64,000 bases of DNA from DASWUZ01 sp036401375. GTDB taxonomy: Bacteria > Acidobacteriota > Terriglobia > Terriglobales > Acidobacteriaceae. Of this stretch, positions 43,034-54,001 are shown in pieces. The translations under genes and the position numbers were made by a program. Within the stretch, counting starts at the first letter, position 1, and every line of letters begins with the position of its first letter. The notes below the pieces were generated by a model, which worked only from the letters and a program-made list of their open reading frames with translations, did no database searches and had not been told where the DNA came from. The DNA lies in the NCBI GenBank assembly GCA_036401375.1, contig DASWVB010000012.1:186001-250000 (forward strand), read 5' to 3'.

Positions 43034-43963
43034 TCAAGCCTGGCCCTGCTGATCCACACGGACCTGCGCCGCGGCAAGCCGAGCGACGGCGACCCGGGGT
43101 ATCCCCTGCAGATCACGGACGAAGCTCACCTCGTCCCAGACCGCCAGCAGCTCCCGCAGGCGTTCCTGCTGGCTGGCGCCGATCTCGAGCAGCAGCCAGC
43201 CCCCCGGCCGCAGCAGCGCCGCAGCCTGCGGAATCAGCCGTTCATAGACCTCGAAGCCGGTCTCCCCGCCAAAGAGCGCAGCACGCGGCTCGTGGTCTCG
43301 CACCTGCCTCTCAAGCGCCTCCCCGTCACCGATGTAAGGGGGATTGGAGACGATCGCATCAAAGGCCGGCCCCTCGCACACCGCCTGCAGCAGGTCCGAG
43401 AGGGCAAATCTTACGCGCCGGCCGACCCCATGCTGTTCTGCGTTGCGGACGGCCACCAGCAGTGCCTCAGGCGAGATATCGAGGGCGGTCAGCTCAGCCT
43501 GGGGCAGCTCCCTCGCGAGCGCCACCGCGATCGCGCCCGAGCCTGTGCCTACATCCGCGATCCTGACTGCCCGGTCGCGGGGCATGCGGGCCAGCAGTGC
43601 CTCTACCAGGTGTTCCGTCTCCGGACGCGGGATCAGCACATCGCGCGTCACCTCAAAACGAAGCCCAAAGAACTCCTGCTCCCCAAGGATGTACTGCACC
43701 GGCTCAAAGGCCGCGCGCCGCTCAACCATCCTGCGGTAGCCCTCGATGATCTCGGGACTGAGCCGCTGCTTGCCGCTGGTGAGCACCGTGGATCGAGACA
43801 GGTCCGCCGCCCTCATCAGCAGCAACTCGGCGTCCCGCCGGCCTGATGACAGCTTCTGCAGTCGCTCCCGGCCTTCGCGCAGCAGGCTCCCGATCGAGTG
43901 TTCGACATTGAGCCCGGCCGCGCCGCCTTCGTCTGTGCTCATAGCTGCCGCGGATCGAAACAT
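43034..43963 (-). CDS. prmC: Release factor glutamine methyltransferase PrmC
   Basis: 309-residue SAM-dependent enzyme that methylates the Gln of the GGQ motif in release factors. Motif I is VGTGSGAIAVALA (about 138-150) and the catalytic NPPY is at 207-210 in IVSNPPYIGDG. The N-terminal helical domain (residues 20-110) binds the release factor. ATG at 43963 is used; an ATG at 43942 would shorten it by seven residues. It follows prfA, whose product is its substrate, after 27 nt on the same strand. Confidence 0.95.
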   Translation of the reverse strand: MFRSAAAMSTDEGGAAGLNVEHSIGSLLREGRERLQKLSSGRRDAELLLMRAADLSRSTVLTSGKQRLSPEIIEGYRRMVERRAAFEPVQYILGEQEFFGLRFEVTRDVLIPRPETEHLVEALLARMPRDRAVRIADVGTGSGAIAVALARELPQAELTALDISPEALLVAVRNAEQHGVGRRVRFALSDLLQAVCEGPAFDAIVSNPPYIGDGEALERQVRDHEPRAALFGGETGFEVYERLIPQAAALLRPGGWLLLEIGASQQERLRELLAVWDEVSFVRDLQGIPRVAVARLAAAQVRVDQQGQA

Positions 43964-43990
43964 CCCGGACTGCTTTGCCCGCCGCCCGCC

Positions 43991-45067
43991 TTATCCAACG
44001 GACGCCGTCTCCGCCTTCAGCAGTTCGGCCTGGAAGTGGGTCGTCAGGGCGTCGACAATCGGCTGCAGGCGGCCCTCCATCACCTCGGCAAGCTGATGAA
44101 TGGTGAGCCCGATGCGATGGTCGGTCATGCGGTTCTGAGGGAAGTTGTAGGTGCGGATCTTCTCGCTCCGGTCGCCCGTCCCCACCTGCTGCCTGCGCTC
44201 CTTGGCGAGCGCCTCCTGCTGGCGCGCCATCTCCTGCTCATACAGCCGCGCACGCAGCACCCTCATACCCTTCTCGCGGTTCTTGATCTGCGACTTCTCG
44301 TCCTGGCAGCTCACCACCGTGTTGGTCGGCAGGTGGGTGATGCGCACCGCGGAATAGGTCGTATTCACCGACTGTCCGCCGGGCCCTGACGAGCAGAAGG
44401 TGTCGATGCGGATGTCCTTGGCCTCGATCTTCACGTCCACGTCCTCCGCCTCCGGCAGCACGGCAACGGTGATCGCGGAGGTGTGCACGCGTCCCTGCGT
44501 CTCCGTCGCCGGCACCCGCTGAACGCGGTGCACTCCGCTCTCATACTTCAGCTGCGAATAGACGCGGGCGCCCTCGATGATGGCGATCACTTCCTTGAGG
44601 CCGCCGATGCCGCTCTCCGACGACGACAGCACCTCGACCTTCCAGCGATGCTGCTCGGCAAAGCGCGAGTACATACGGAAGATCTCGGCGACGAAGAGCG
44701 ATGCCTCGTCCCCGCCCGTGCCGGCCCGAATCTCAAGGATGACGTTCTTCTCGTCGTTCGGATCTTTCGGTAACAGCAGCAGCTTGATCGCGTCTTCGAT
44801 CGCCGGCAGCCGCACCTCGAGGCCGGCGAGCTCCTCGGCGGCCATCGCGCGCAGCTCAGGGTCGCTCTCACTCAGCATTCCCCTGGCGTCCGCAATACCG
44901 GTCTGCACCTGCTTGTACTCGCGGTACCGGTTGACCACATCCTGCAGGTCGCGGTGCTGCTTCGAGGTCTTGTGGTAGCGCTCCCGGTCGTTCACGACCT
45001 CAGAGAGAGCAAGCTGCTGCCCCAGGTCCTCATATCGTGCTTCCATCTGTTCCAGGCGGTCAAACAT
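43991..45067 (-). CDS. prfA: Peptide chain release factor 1
   Basis: 358-residue class I release factor reading UAA and UAG. The tripeptide anticodon Pro-Ala-Thr is at 186-188 (VPATETQGRVH) and the catalytic GGQ at 230-232 (SSGPGGQSVNTT). Domain 1 begins MFDRLEQMEARYEDL and the C-terminal EKIRTYNFPQNRMTDHRIG segment is conserved. The ATG at 45067 has AGAGGA upstream, so a start 12 codons earlier was rejected. Confidence 0.97.
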   Translation of the reverse strand: MFDRLEQMEARYEDLGQQLALSEVVNDRERYHKTSKQHRDLQDVVNRYREYKQVQTGIADARGMLSESDPELRAMAAEELAGLEVRLPAIEDAIKLLLLPKDPNDEKNVILEIRAGTGGDEASLFVAEIFRMYSRFAEQHRWKVEVLSSSESGIGGLKEVIAIIEGARVYSQLKYESGVHRVQRVPATETQGRVHTSAITVAVLPEAEDVDVKIEAKDIRIDTFCSSGPGGQSVNTTYSAVRITHLPTNTVVSCQDEKSQIKNREKGMRVLRARLYEQEMARQQEALAKERRQQVGTGDRSEKIRTYNFPQNRMTDHRIGLTIHQLAEVMEGRLQPIVDALTTHFQAELLKAETASVG

Positions 45068-45299
45068 GACGTTCCTCTCGCCAGGCGCTGCGCGCCGCGG
45101 CAATTCGTCTGCAATCTTCAGGGGGAATCATCTAAACGAGCGAAGAGCGGCTGTAGGCGGCGGGAGCCGCTAGCGCAGAGCCGAGATGGCGAGTAGGCAA
45201 CTCATCGATAATCCAGTTTAACGCGAAACGAGCGGCCCTTGCAGCGTTAAGCCATAACCAGCTAGCTCTTGCACCGGCAGTCCCCCGTGCCCGGAACCA

Positions 45300-47420
45300 G
45301 TGTGCCCGGATGCCGGCGGATGTCGCATCTATATAGATGTGGATAATTCCCCCCTCGGTTCAGGCGCAGTCTCCGCTCGGGCTGCTGCGGCGCCGACTGC
45401 TCCGGCGCCGCCGTGCTCCAGCTTTCGCGCCTTTGCGGAGCTCTGTGAGGCGCTCGCCGGCACTACCCGCAAACTTGAAAAGCGATCCCTCATAGCAGCC
45501 TGGCTGCGCACTCTCTCCCCGACAGACGCAGGCCGGGGCGCGCTCTTCCTGGCCGGCACGCCCTTCCCTGAGACAGACCCGCGCGGCCTCAGCGTAGGCG
45601 GAGCCCTGCTGGCCAGGGCGATCGCCGAGCTGTCCGGTGCCGATGACGCCGCCCTCCACGCCGCATATCTGCGCCACGGAGATATGGGCGGCGCCGCATT
45701 CGATGTGCTCCTCCAGCGTGAGACTCGCGGCCTCGTCACGCACGGCCCCGACACCCGCGTCCCTGACCACCCCGCCAGCGAAGACGGAGGCCCTCGAAGC
45801 ACCAGCACCCCCGACGCACCGCTGACCCTGGGCGAAGTCGAGCAAGCCTTTGCGCTGATCGCCGCCATATCCCGCGCCGCCGCAAAGCTGCATCTCGTCC
45901 TGGAGCTGCTGCGCCGCGCAACCACTCTCGAGGCCAAGTACCTCATCAAGCTGATGCTGGGCGATATGCGTACGGGCGTGAAACAGAGCCTCGTCGAGGA
46001 GGGCATTGCCGCAGCTTACGGCGTCGACGCCGCCCAGGTGCGGCGCGCCTCCATGCTCAATGGCAGCCTGCCCGAGGTGGTCGGGATGGCTGCCTCTGGC
46101 CGCCTCGACGAGGCGCAAATGAGGCTCTTCCATCCGCTCGGCTTCATGCTGGCCAGCCCCGTCGATAGCGTCGACGAGGCGCTCGCCCGCTTTGCTCAGG
46201 AGATAGTCGTGGAGCAGTCCGGCGCCTCAGACGCGGTCGCTGATCCAGCCTCGAGCGGCGAGAAGATGGCAGAGCCTCAGTCCACCGCGGTACCTGCCCT
46301 CGAGGTCGTCATCCACGAGGCGCAGATGGAGGACAAATATGACGGCATTCGTGCCCAGTTGCACGCCGGCGATCCGGCACAGCCGGGCCGCGTCGCGCTC
46401 TTCTCCCGCAGTCGCGAAGATATGACGATGAGCTTTCCCGAGGTCGCCGAAGCCTTTGCTCAGCTCGATCGTCCGATCATCCTGGACGGCGAAATCCTCG
46501 GATGGGACCCTGCAACCAGCCGGGCTCTACCCTTCTCCTCCCTGCAGCAGCGGGTCGGCCGCAAGCGCGTCACCGCTGAGATGCGCCAGAGTACCCCCGT
46601 CGTCTTCATGGCCTTTGACGTGTTGTACCTCGACGGCGAACTGCTCCTCGAACTTCCCCTGTCGCGGCGCAGGCTGGTCCTCGAATCCCTGGTGAGCGGG
46701 GAGGCAACACGCTTGATCGATCATGGCGCCACGGAGGCGGTCCGCACACCGGCCACGTCCGCCCGCGCAGCCCGCAGGACGAGCCAGCAGGCTCTCTTCA
46801 AGGAGCCGGAGAGCAACCTCGCTGGCCAGGCACCCGGCTTGGCGAGCCGCTTCTCACGGCTGGTGCTCGCGCCCGCGGTGCGGCTCGACAGCGCCGAACA
46901 GCTGGAGCAGGCCTATGCCGACGCTCGCGCCCGCGGCAACGAAGGGGTGATGCTGAAGGCGCTCCACAGCATCTACCAGCCGGGAAGGCGCGGCCTCGCC
47001 TGGCTGAAGCTCAAGAGGGAACTCGCGACCCTCGACGTAGTCGTGACCGCGGTCGAATACGGCCACGGTCGCCGCGCCAACGTGCTCAGCGACTACACCT
47101 TTGCGGTGCGAGACGGTGATGTGTTGAAGAACGTCGGCAAAGCCTACTCCGGACTAACGGACGCCGAGATCAACGAGTACACCGCGTTCTTCCTCGATCA
47201 CACCCTGGAGGATTATGGCCGGGTGCGCAGCGTCGAACCGCTGCTGGTGCTCGAGGTCGCCTTCAACAACATCATGCGTTCTGACCGGCATGCGAGCGGC
47301 TTTGCGCTGCGCTTTCCGCGTATCCTGCGCATCCGCACAGACAAGCTGCCGGTGGATGTAGATACGATCGCTCGTGTCGAAGAGATCTACAACTCGCAGC
47401 CCGACCGGCCCGTCGAGTGA
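45300..47420 (+). CDS. ATP-dependent DNA ligase
   Basis: 706-residue ligase of the archaeal/bacterial LigB type. An N-terminal DNA-binding domain (about 35-290, with LEAKYLIKLMLGDMRTGVKQ) precedes the nucleotidyltransferase core with the adenylated Lys346 in EDKYDGIRAQ, motif III FMAFDVLYLDGELL, motif IV GNEGVMLKA, motif V GLAWLKLKRE and a C-terminal OB fold (LEVAFNNIMRS). Ala/Ser/Pro-rich insertions near residues 150-175 and 490-520 lengthen it. The start is uncertain: GTG at 45300 or GTG at 45339. An additional nick-sealing or repair role beside NAD-dependent LigA is presumed. Confidence 0.92.
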   Translation: MCPDAGGCRIYIDVDNSPLGSGAVSARAAAAPTAPAPPCSSFRAFAELCEALAGTTRKLEKRSLIAAWLRTLSPTDAGRGALFLAGTPFPETDPRGLSVGGALLARAIAELSGADDAALHAAYLRHGDMGGAAFDVLLQRETRGLVTHGPDTRVPDHPASEDGGPRSTSTPDAPLTLGEVEQAFALIAAISRAAAKLHLVLELLRRATTLEAKYLIKLMLGDMRTGVKQSLVEEGIAAAYGVDAAQVRRASMLNGSLPEVVGMAASGRLDEAQMRLFHPLGFMLASPVDSVDEALARFAQEIVVEQSGASDAVADPASSGEKMAEPQSTAVPALEVVIHEAQMEDKYDGIRAQLHAGDPAQPGRVALFSRSREDMTMSFPEVAEAFAQLDRPIILDGEILGWDPATSRALPFSSLQQRVGRKRVTAEMRQSTPVVFMAFDVLYLDGELLLELPLSRRRLVLESLVSGEATRLIDHGATEAVRTPATSARAARRTSQQALFKEPESNLAGQAPGLASRFSRLVLAPAVRLDSAEQLEQAYADARARGNEGVMLKALHSIYQPGRRGLAWLKLKRELATLDVVVTAVEYGHGRRANVLSDYTFAVRDGDVLKNVGKAYSGLTDAEINEYTAFFLDHTLEDYGRVRSVEPLLVLEVAFNNIMRSDRHASGFALRFPRILRIRTDKLPVDVDTIARVEEIYNSQPDRPVE

Positions 47421-47518
47421 CGCTTGCGAAGCACCTGGATAGCGATGAGGGTGTTTCGCCGCGACGCTCGCCGGCGATCGCCACGCTCGAATCCAGTGTT
47501 AAGGCCATTCCGGCGGAT

Positions 47519-47770
47519 TCAAAGGTTGATCATGACCGGCACGATGCTCTCAAGATCATGAGCAAAGTCGCCGTCCAGCGTCACAGTCGATCCGCGTGCC
47601 TTGAGGATTCTCAACGATTCAGAGAGCATCCGCAGCTCTCTCACCGGCCGCAAGACCGCAATCGGAGTAGACTCCACCTCTACCACGACCTCCTCCCCGG
47701 CACGGATGCGAGTCATAACCGCCGCGAAATCACGAGCAGCGTCCGCCTCTGAAACGTGAGTCACCGTCAT
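47519..47770 (-). CDS. Orphan Phd/YefM-type antitoxin-like protein
   Basis: 83 residues. The N-terminal half MTVTHVSEADAARDFAAVMTRI then AGEEVVVEVESTPIAVLRPV is the DNA-binding and dimer fold of type II antitoxins. The C-terminal tail normally contacts a toxin, but no toxin gene adjoins it: the convergent ligase gene ends 99 nt beyond. It lies 44 nt after ilvC on the same strand and could be co-transcribed. Confidence 0.75.
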   Translation of the reverse strand: MTVTHVSEADAARDFAAVMTRIRAGEEVVVEVESTPIAVLRPVRELRMLSESLRILKARGSTVTLDGDFAHDLESIVPVMINL

Positions 47771-47814
47771 CAGAAGATCAGACCGCCTTGCTCATATTCG
47801 TGTGGATGCCGTTG

Positions 47815-48861
<1,047 letters not shown>

Positions 48862-49006
48862 CTTCTTTATCGTTCCTTTTCGGTAGGGTGATCGTCCTGG
48901 CTATCGCGACGAGTGAATGCTTCCTTTTCCGCATGTTAGGCGGCGTTGTCGCACCAGCCATTGTACTGGCTTGACGGCGCGATCCACGTCGCAGGGTCGC
49001 GCGCCG

Positions 49007-49609
49007 CTACTCCGGCAGATCAGCTTGCTCAGGCAGCTGGTCGATCTCGGGCACAAGGTCGGGCGCTGCGATGTTGGCCTCCAGCTCAGGGTCGGAGAGG
49101 CGCATGGCGTCGAGAACGCGGCTGGTGTGCTGGCCGCGCCGCATCACCATCCTGCCGGTACGCGAGACCTCCAGGATCTGATCTTCACTCTCGACCAGCA
49201 CCTGGATGAGCCCCTCGATCTTGCTCGCGACGCCCGTGATCTCGATCATCAGCGACTCCGGTGCGAGGTCGACGATGCGCGCGCGAAAGACCTCGGCGAG
49301 CTCGAAGATGTGGGACCGCGTCTTGGGCGTCGCCGCTACCTTGATCAGCGCGAGCTCGCGAATGACGCAGGAGAACTGGCCCACATCGTCCACCTCGATC
49401 ACGTTCTCGAGCTTGTAAAGGCTCGCCTTGACGCGGTTGCCTGCACCAGGCTGCGCATCGGCGACGATCGTCATCCGCGAGACCCCGGTCCGCTCCGACG
49501 AGCCCACCGTGAGCGAGATGATGTTGATGTTCAACCGGCGAAAGAGCGAAGCGACGCGCGTCAACACGCCCGGCTTGTCCTCGACCAGCGCTACAAAGGT
49601 GTGAAGCAT
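49007..49609 (-). CDS. ilvN: Acetolactate synthase small (regulatory) subunit
   Basis: 200-residue regulatory subunit with an N-terminal ACT domain (MLHTFVALVEDKPGVLTRVA; valine-binding loop near SLTVGSSERTGVSRMTIV) and the usual C-terminal activation domain. The ATG at 49609 has GGAAAGG 5 nt upstream, so an ATG at 49630 was not used. It confers feedback inhibition on IlvB. Confidence 0.95.
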   Translation of the reverse strand: MLHTFVALVEDKPGVLTRVASLFRRLNINIISLTVGSSERTGVSRMTIVADAQPGAGNRVKASLYKLENVIEVDDVGQFSCVIRELALIKVAATPKTRSHIFELAEVFRARIVDLAPESLMIEITGVASKIEGLIQVLVESEDQILEVSRTGRMVMRRGQHTSRVLDAMRLSDPELEANIAAPDLVPEIDQLPEQADLPE

Positions 49610-49667
49610 TCGTGCCTTTCCGTCTGCCATGCATTACGTAACAGCTACTGTTGCAAACTGACAATCA

Positions 49668-51590
49668 CTAGTCGTCCGCGCGATCCATCAGCGGGTTCCA
49701 GCTCTGCTGCGCCGCATTCTTGTTTCTCTGTGACGGATTCGAATCTTCGCCGCCATCCCGGATGACCTTCTCGGACGCATCCAGGCGACCGGACATGGCG
49801 GCGGCCGGGCGGCGGATCATGTCGTTCAAAGCCGCGCCGGGGCTGATCATCGGGTAGACCGTATCTTCCTTCTCGACCAGGAAATTGATCAGGAACGGAC
49901 CCTTTGTGCTCCGCGCGGCGTTCACTGCGGGCAGCACCTCGGCACGCGTCCGCACCGTGGCTCCGGCAATGCCGTACGCGTCGGCAAGCTTGACAAAATC
50001 GGGGCTCAGAATCGGTGAGCATGAATAATTCTTCTCGTAGAAGAACTCCTGCCACTGCCGCACCATGCCCAGAAATCCGTTATTGATCACGGCGATATTG
50101 ATGTCAAGGTTCTCCTGCGCGATGGTGGCCAGCTCGGCCGAGGTCATCTGGAAGCCGCCGTCCCCGGCGATCACCCAGACCTCCTTATCGGGGCAGGCGA
50201 CCTTGGCGCCTATCGCCGCCGGCAGCGCAAAACCCATGGTCCCAAGTCCGCCCGACGTGATCAGCGTTCGCGGCTCTTCATGCTTGTAGTACTGCGTCTC
50301 CCACATCTGGTGCTGGCCCACGTCGGTGACCACGATCGCCTTGCCGCCGGTCGCGTTCCACAGGTCGTTGATCACGTGCGCAGCGTAGAGATGCCCGTTG
50401 TCGGGCAGGTTGCGAATATCGCGTACCGACGCGTCGCCCTTCATCGCATTGATCGCGCGCAGCCAATCCGATCCGCTGCGGGGCGCGATGCGCGGCAGCA
50501 GCTGCTCGAGCACCTCACGCAGGTCGCCGATCAGCGCAACATCGGCTGCGACATTCTTGTTGATCTCAGACGGATCGATGTCGATATGGATCTTCTTGGC
50601 ATTGGGTGCGTAGGTCGCAAGCGAGCCCGTCACCCGGTCGTCAAAGCGCATGCCGCACGCGATCAGCAGGTCAGACTGCTGGATCGCATTATTCACCCAC
50701 GACTCCCCGTGCATGCCCATCATCCCCAGCGAAAGCCCGTGCGAGGCAGGGAACGATCCGAGTCCCAGCAGGGTGCACGCGACCGGAATCTGGAGCCGTT
50801 CGGCGAGGGTGCGGACCTCGCGCATCGCTCCCGACTTGATGATTCCGTGGCCGGCAAAGATCACCGGGCGCTTTGCCGCGAGGATCATTTCGACCGCCGA
50901 CGTCAGCGACGACGCATCGACCTGCAGCATGGGATGAGCGCGATGAGCACGGGGCCCCGCGGCGGCAAAATCGAAGTCCGCGACCGCCGCCTGCGCGTCT
51001 TTGGTGATATCGACCAGCACCGGTCCGGGGCGGCCGGAGCGCGCCACCAGGAAGGCCTCGCGCACCACCGGCGCAATGTCCTCGGCGCGCGTGACGATGT
51101 AGTTGTGCTTGGTAATCGGCAGCGTGATGCCGGTTATATCCACCTCTTGAAATGCATCGGTGCCCAGTACCTTGCTCGAAACCTGGCCGGTGATGCAGAC
51201 GATCGGCGTCGAGTCGAGCATCGCCGTGGCAATGCCGGTGACAAGATTGGTCGCACCCGGGCCTGAGGTCGCGATCGCCACGCCCACCTTGCCTGAGGCG
51301 CGCGCGTATCCATCGGCCATGTGCGCCGCGCCCTGCTCGTGCCGCACCAGGATGTGGCGAATCGGAAATTTGCGCAGCGCGTCGTACGCAGGCAGGATCG
51401 CCCCGCCCGGGTAGCCGAAGACCTCGTGAACTCCCTCCCCAACCAGGGTGGCCCACAGTATCTCTCCACCCGTCAGCCTCGCCGGGTGCGCGTGCATGAC
51501 CGCGTCCTCTCCCGCTCCGATGCCCGCGGCTTTCTGGTCCGACATTTCCTTGGTCAAGACTTCCTTGTTCGTCATCTGCTTCTCACTCAT
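49668..51590 (-). CDS. ilvB: Acetolactate synthase large subunit
   Basis: 640-residue thiamine-diphosphate enzyme. The N-terminal GYPGGAILPAYDAL with RHEQGAAHMADGYARASG carries the activating Glu; the middle domain binds FAD; the C-terminal GDGGFQMTSAELATIAQEN and NNGFLGMVRQWQ bind the cofactor. The first ~38 residues are an extra hydrophilic leader of uncertain start. It is 51 nt after ilvD. Confidence 0.96.
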   Translation of the reverse strand: MSEKQMTNKEVLTKEMSDQKAAGIGAGEDAVMHAHPARLTGGEILWATLVGEGVHEVFGYPGGAILPAYDALRKFPIRHILVRHEQGAAHMADGYARASGKVGVAIATSGPGATNLVTGIATAMLDSTPIVCITGQVSSKVLGTDAFQEVDITGITLPITKHNYIVTRAEDIAPVVREAFLVARSGRPGPVLVDITKDAQAAVADFDFAAAGPRAHRAHPMLQVDASSLTSAVEMILAAKRPVIFAGHGIIKSGAMREVRTLAERLQIPVACTLLGLGSFPASHGLSLGMMGMHGESWVNNAIQQSDLLIACGMRFDDRVTGSLATYAPNAKKIHIDIDPSEINKNVAADVALIGDLREVLEQLLPRIAPRSGSDWLRAINAMKGDASVRDIRNLPDNGHLYAAHVINDLWNATGGKAIVVTDVGQHQMWETQYYKHEEPRTLITSGGLGTMGFALPAAIGAKVACPDKEVWVIAGDGGFQMTSAELATIAQENLDINIAVINNGFLGMVRQWQEFFYEKNYSCSPILSPDFVKLADAYGIAGATVRTRAEVLPAVNAARSTKGPFLINFLVEKEDTVYPMISPGAALNDMIRRPAAAMSGRLDASEKVIRDGGEDSNPSQRNKNAAQQSWNPLMDRADD

Positions 51591-51641
51591 CCTGGCGTCT
51601 GATGCCGCGCCCGTCGTCGTGACTTCAGTTGAACGTTCGCT

Positions 51642-53360
51642 CTAGTTGGTCACCGCGCCGAGTGCCGCGGAGGAGACGCTGTTGGCATACTTGGCAAAGA
51701 CTCCGCGGGTGAAGCGCGGTGCGGGCGCGCTCCATCCGCTCAGCCTGCGCTGGATCTCTGCCTCTGACACCTCGACGGTGAGCAGCCGGTTCGGTATATC
51801 GAAGTGAATGATGTCGCCCTCCTCGACTGCCGCAATAGGCCCGCCAACGAAGGCCTCAGGTGCAACGTGACCCGCCATCAGCCCGCGCGTCGCTCCCGAG
51901 AATCGGCCGTCCGTCAACAGTGCAACGGTATCTGACAATTCAGCAATACCGGCGATCGCAGCCGTCACGCCGAGCATCTCGCGCATGCCGGGCCCGCCGC
52001 GCGGCCCCTCATACCGGATCACTACTACATCGTTAGGACGTATACCACCCGCGTCAATCGCAGCGAAAGCGTCCTCTTCGCAGTCGAAGACTCGTGCCGG
52101 CCCGGTGTGCTCGAGCCGCTTGTGTCCGGCAACCTTGATGACGCATCCATCGGGTGCCAGGTTGCCTTTGAGGATCACGAGCCCGCCGGTTGGCTTGATC
52201 GCTTGATCGAGTGAGTGGATGACATCCTGTCCCAAAGTCTCGACGGCACGCGCCGCCTCCTCTGCCAGCGTGTAGCCGGAGACATTCGGACACCCGCCGT
52301 CAATCAACCCGGCAGCGATGAGACGCTGGGCCAGCAGGCGGCTTCCGCCGGCCGCCTGGTAGTCGGAGGCAACGTATCTGCCACCGGGTTTCAAGTCGCA
52401 GAGCAGCGGAGTGCGGCTCGAGATGCGATCGAAGTCGTCAATCGATAGCGCAATCCCCATCTCATGAGCGATCGCCAGGAAGTGCAGCACCGCGTTGGTC
52501 GATCCTCCCGATGCAGCCACGCTCGCGATGGCGTTCTCAATCGACTTGCGGGTGATCAGCTTGCTGGGGCGAAGATCGTTGCGGGCCGCATCCATCACCA
52601 GGCGCCCCGCCGCGCGCGAGGCTGCATGCTTCTCCGGCGACAGAGCCGGCACGCCCGACAAGCTGATCGGCGAGATGCCTAAAAACTCGCATGCCATCGC
52701 CATCGTGTTGGCGGTGAACTGGCCTCCACAGGCCCCCGCACCCGGACAGGCCGCGGCCTCAAGCACCTCGAGGCCGGCATCGTCGAGCCTTCCGGCGGAG
52801 TGCGCCCCGATGCCCTCGAAGACGTCCTGGATCGTGATGTCCACCGATGTTCCATCCGGCCCCTTCACACGTCCCGGCGCAATCGATCCTCCGTAGAGCA
52901 TCAACGATGGCACGTCAAGGCGACAGAGTGCCATCACCGTCCCCGGCATGTTCTTGTCACAGCCGGCGATTGCAACTACTCCGTCAAACAGGTTGCCGCG
53001 GGCGACGAGCTCGATCGAGTCCGCAATCACCTCGCGGCTGATCAGCGAGGCCTTCATACCCTGCGTGCCCATCGTGATTCCGTCCGAGATAGTGATGGTG
53101 TTGAACTCCATCGGGGTGCCGCCGGCCTCGCGCACACCTTCTTTGACCGCCTCGGCGACGTCGCGCAGATGAAAGTTGCAGGGACCGATCTCGGTCCATG
53201 TGTTGGCGATGCCGATGATCGGCTTATGCAGGTCTTCCTTTGAAAATCCAATCCCGCGCAGGTAGGAGCGCGCGGCCGCACGGCTCGGTCCCTCGGTGAG
53301 CGGGATGCTGTATGACTTCGGATCGCGTGTGCCGTTGCTGCTCTTGCCTTCGGTGCTCAT
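51642..53360 (-). CDS. ilvD: Dihydroxy-acid dehydratase
   Basis: 572-residue Fe-S dehydratase for the third step of valine/isoleucine synthesis. Cluster-ligand segments are AGCDKNMPGT and CPGAGACGGQFTANTMA; the C-terminal TDGRFSGATRGLMAGHVAPEA is conserved. Its ATG overlaps the leuD stop as ATGA, so leucine and valine/isoleucine genes are coupled. Confidence 0.97.
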   Translation of the reverse strand: MSTEGKSSNGTRDPKSYSIPLTEGPSRAAARSYLRGIGFSKEDLHKPIIGIANTWTEIGPCNFHLRDVAEAVKEGVREAGGTPMEFNTITISDGITMGTQGMKASLISREVIADSIELVARGNLFDGVVAIAGCDKNMPGTVMALCRLDVPSLMLYGGSIAPGRVKGPDGTSVDITIQDVFEGIGAHSAGRLDDAGLEVLEAAACPGAGACGGQFTANTMAMACEFLGISPISLSGVPALSPEKHAASRAAGRLVMDAARNDLRPSKLITRKSIENAIASVAASGGSTNAVLHFLAIAHEMGIALSIDDFDRISSRTPLLCDLKPGGRYVASDYQAAGGSRLLAQRLIAAGLIDGGCPNVSGYTLAEEAARAVETLGQDVIHSLDQAIKPTGGLVILKGNLAPDGCVIKVAGHKRLEHTGPARVFDCEEDAFAAIDAGGIRPNDVVVIRYEGPRGGPGMREMLGVTAAIAGIAELSDTVALLTDGRFSGATRGLMAGHVAPEAFVGGPIAAVEEGDIIHFDIPNRLLTVEVSEAEIQRRLSGWSAPAPRFTRGVFAKYANSVSSAALGAVTN

Positions 53361-54001
53361 CTGCTCCCCATCTGCCCTGGTTCCTGCGTGCCTTCTGCTG
53401 CTGAGGCTGGGCGCGGAGTGACCCAGAACGCGCCGTCGTGCTCGGCTTCGAACTTATCGAGCGACGACGCATGACGAAGCGTCAGGCCGATGTCATCAAG
53501 CCCCTGCAGCAGGCAGTCGCGGCGAAATGGATCGATGTGAAAAGTGGAGTTCCATCCGCGGCCATCGCTGATCGTCTCATCCACTAACGAGACATTGAGC
53601 GTGTACCCTTCGATGCTCGCTGCCTTCTCAAGCAGCGTCGCCACCTCTGCCTCGGGCAGAGTGATCAGCAGGATGCCGTTCTTGCCGGCATTCGAATGAA
53701 AGATGTCGGCAAAGCTCGGCGCAATGACGCAGCGGAAGCCATAGTCCGACAACGCCCATGCCGCGTGTTCGCGCGAAGAGCCGCAGCCGAAGTTCTTCGC
53801 CACAACCAGGATCTGCGCGCCCCTGTAACGTGGATTGTTGAGCTCGAATCCGCCATCCTTCCGCCAGTCGAAGAAGAGAAAATCTCCATAGCCCGTGCGC
53901 TCGATGCGCTTGAGAAACTGCTTGGGGATGATCTGGTCGGTATCCACGTTCGCTCGATCCAGCGGCAGTATCGTCGACCTGAGTTCGCGAAAGGCTTCCA
54001 T
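53357..54001 (-). CDS. leuD: 3-isopropylmalate dehydratase small subunit
   Basis: 214-residue swivel-domain subunit. VDTDQIIPKQFLKRIERTGYG and FGCGSSREHAAWALSDYGF are the family landmarks. The start at 54001 shares its A with the leuC stop (TGATG), so an upstream ATG within leuC was rejected. A Pro/Ala-rich C-terminal tail of about 18 residues is extra. Confidence 0.96.
   Translation of the reverse strand: MEAFRELRSTILPLDRANVDTDQIIPKQFLKRIERTGYGDFLFFDWRKDGGFELNNPRYRGAQILVVAKNFGCGSSREHAAWALSDYGFRCVIAPSFADIFHSNAGKNGILLITLPEAEVATLLEKAASIEGYTLNVSLVDETISDGRGWNSTFHIDPFRRDCLLQGLDDIGLTLRHASSLDKFEAEHDGAFWVTPRPASAAEGTQEPGQMGSR

Noticed and set aside
50280..51266. 328-codon plus-strand open frame
   Set aside because: Antisense to ilvB, no recognisable domain.
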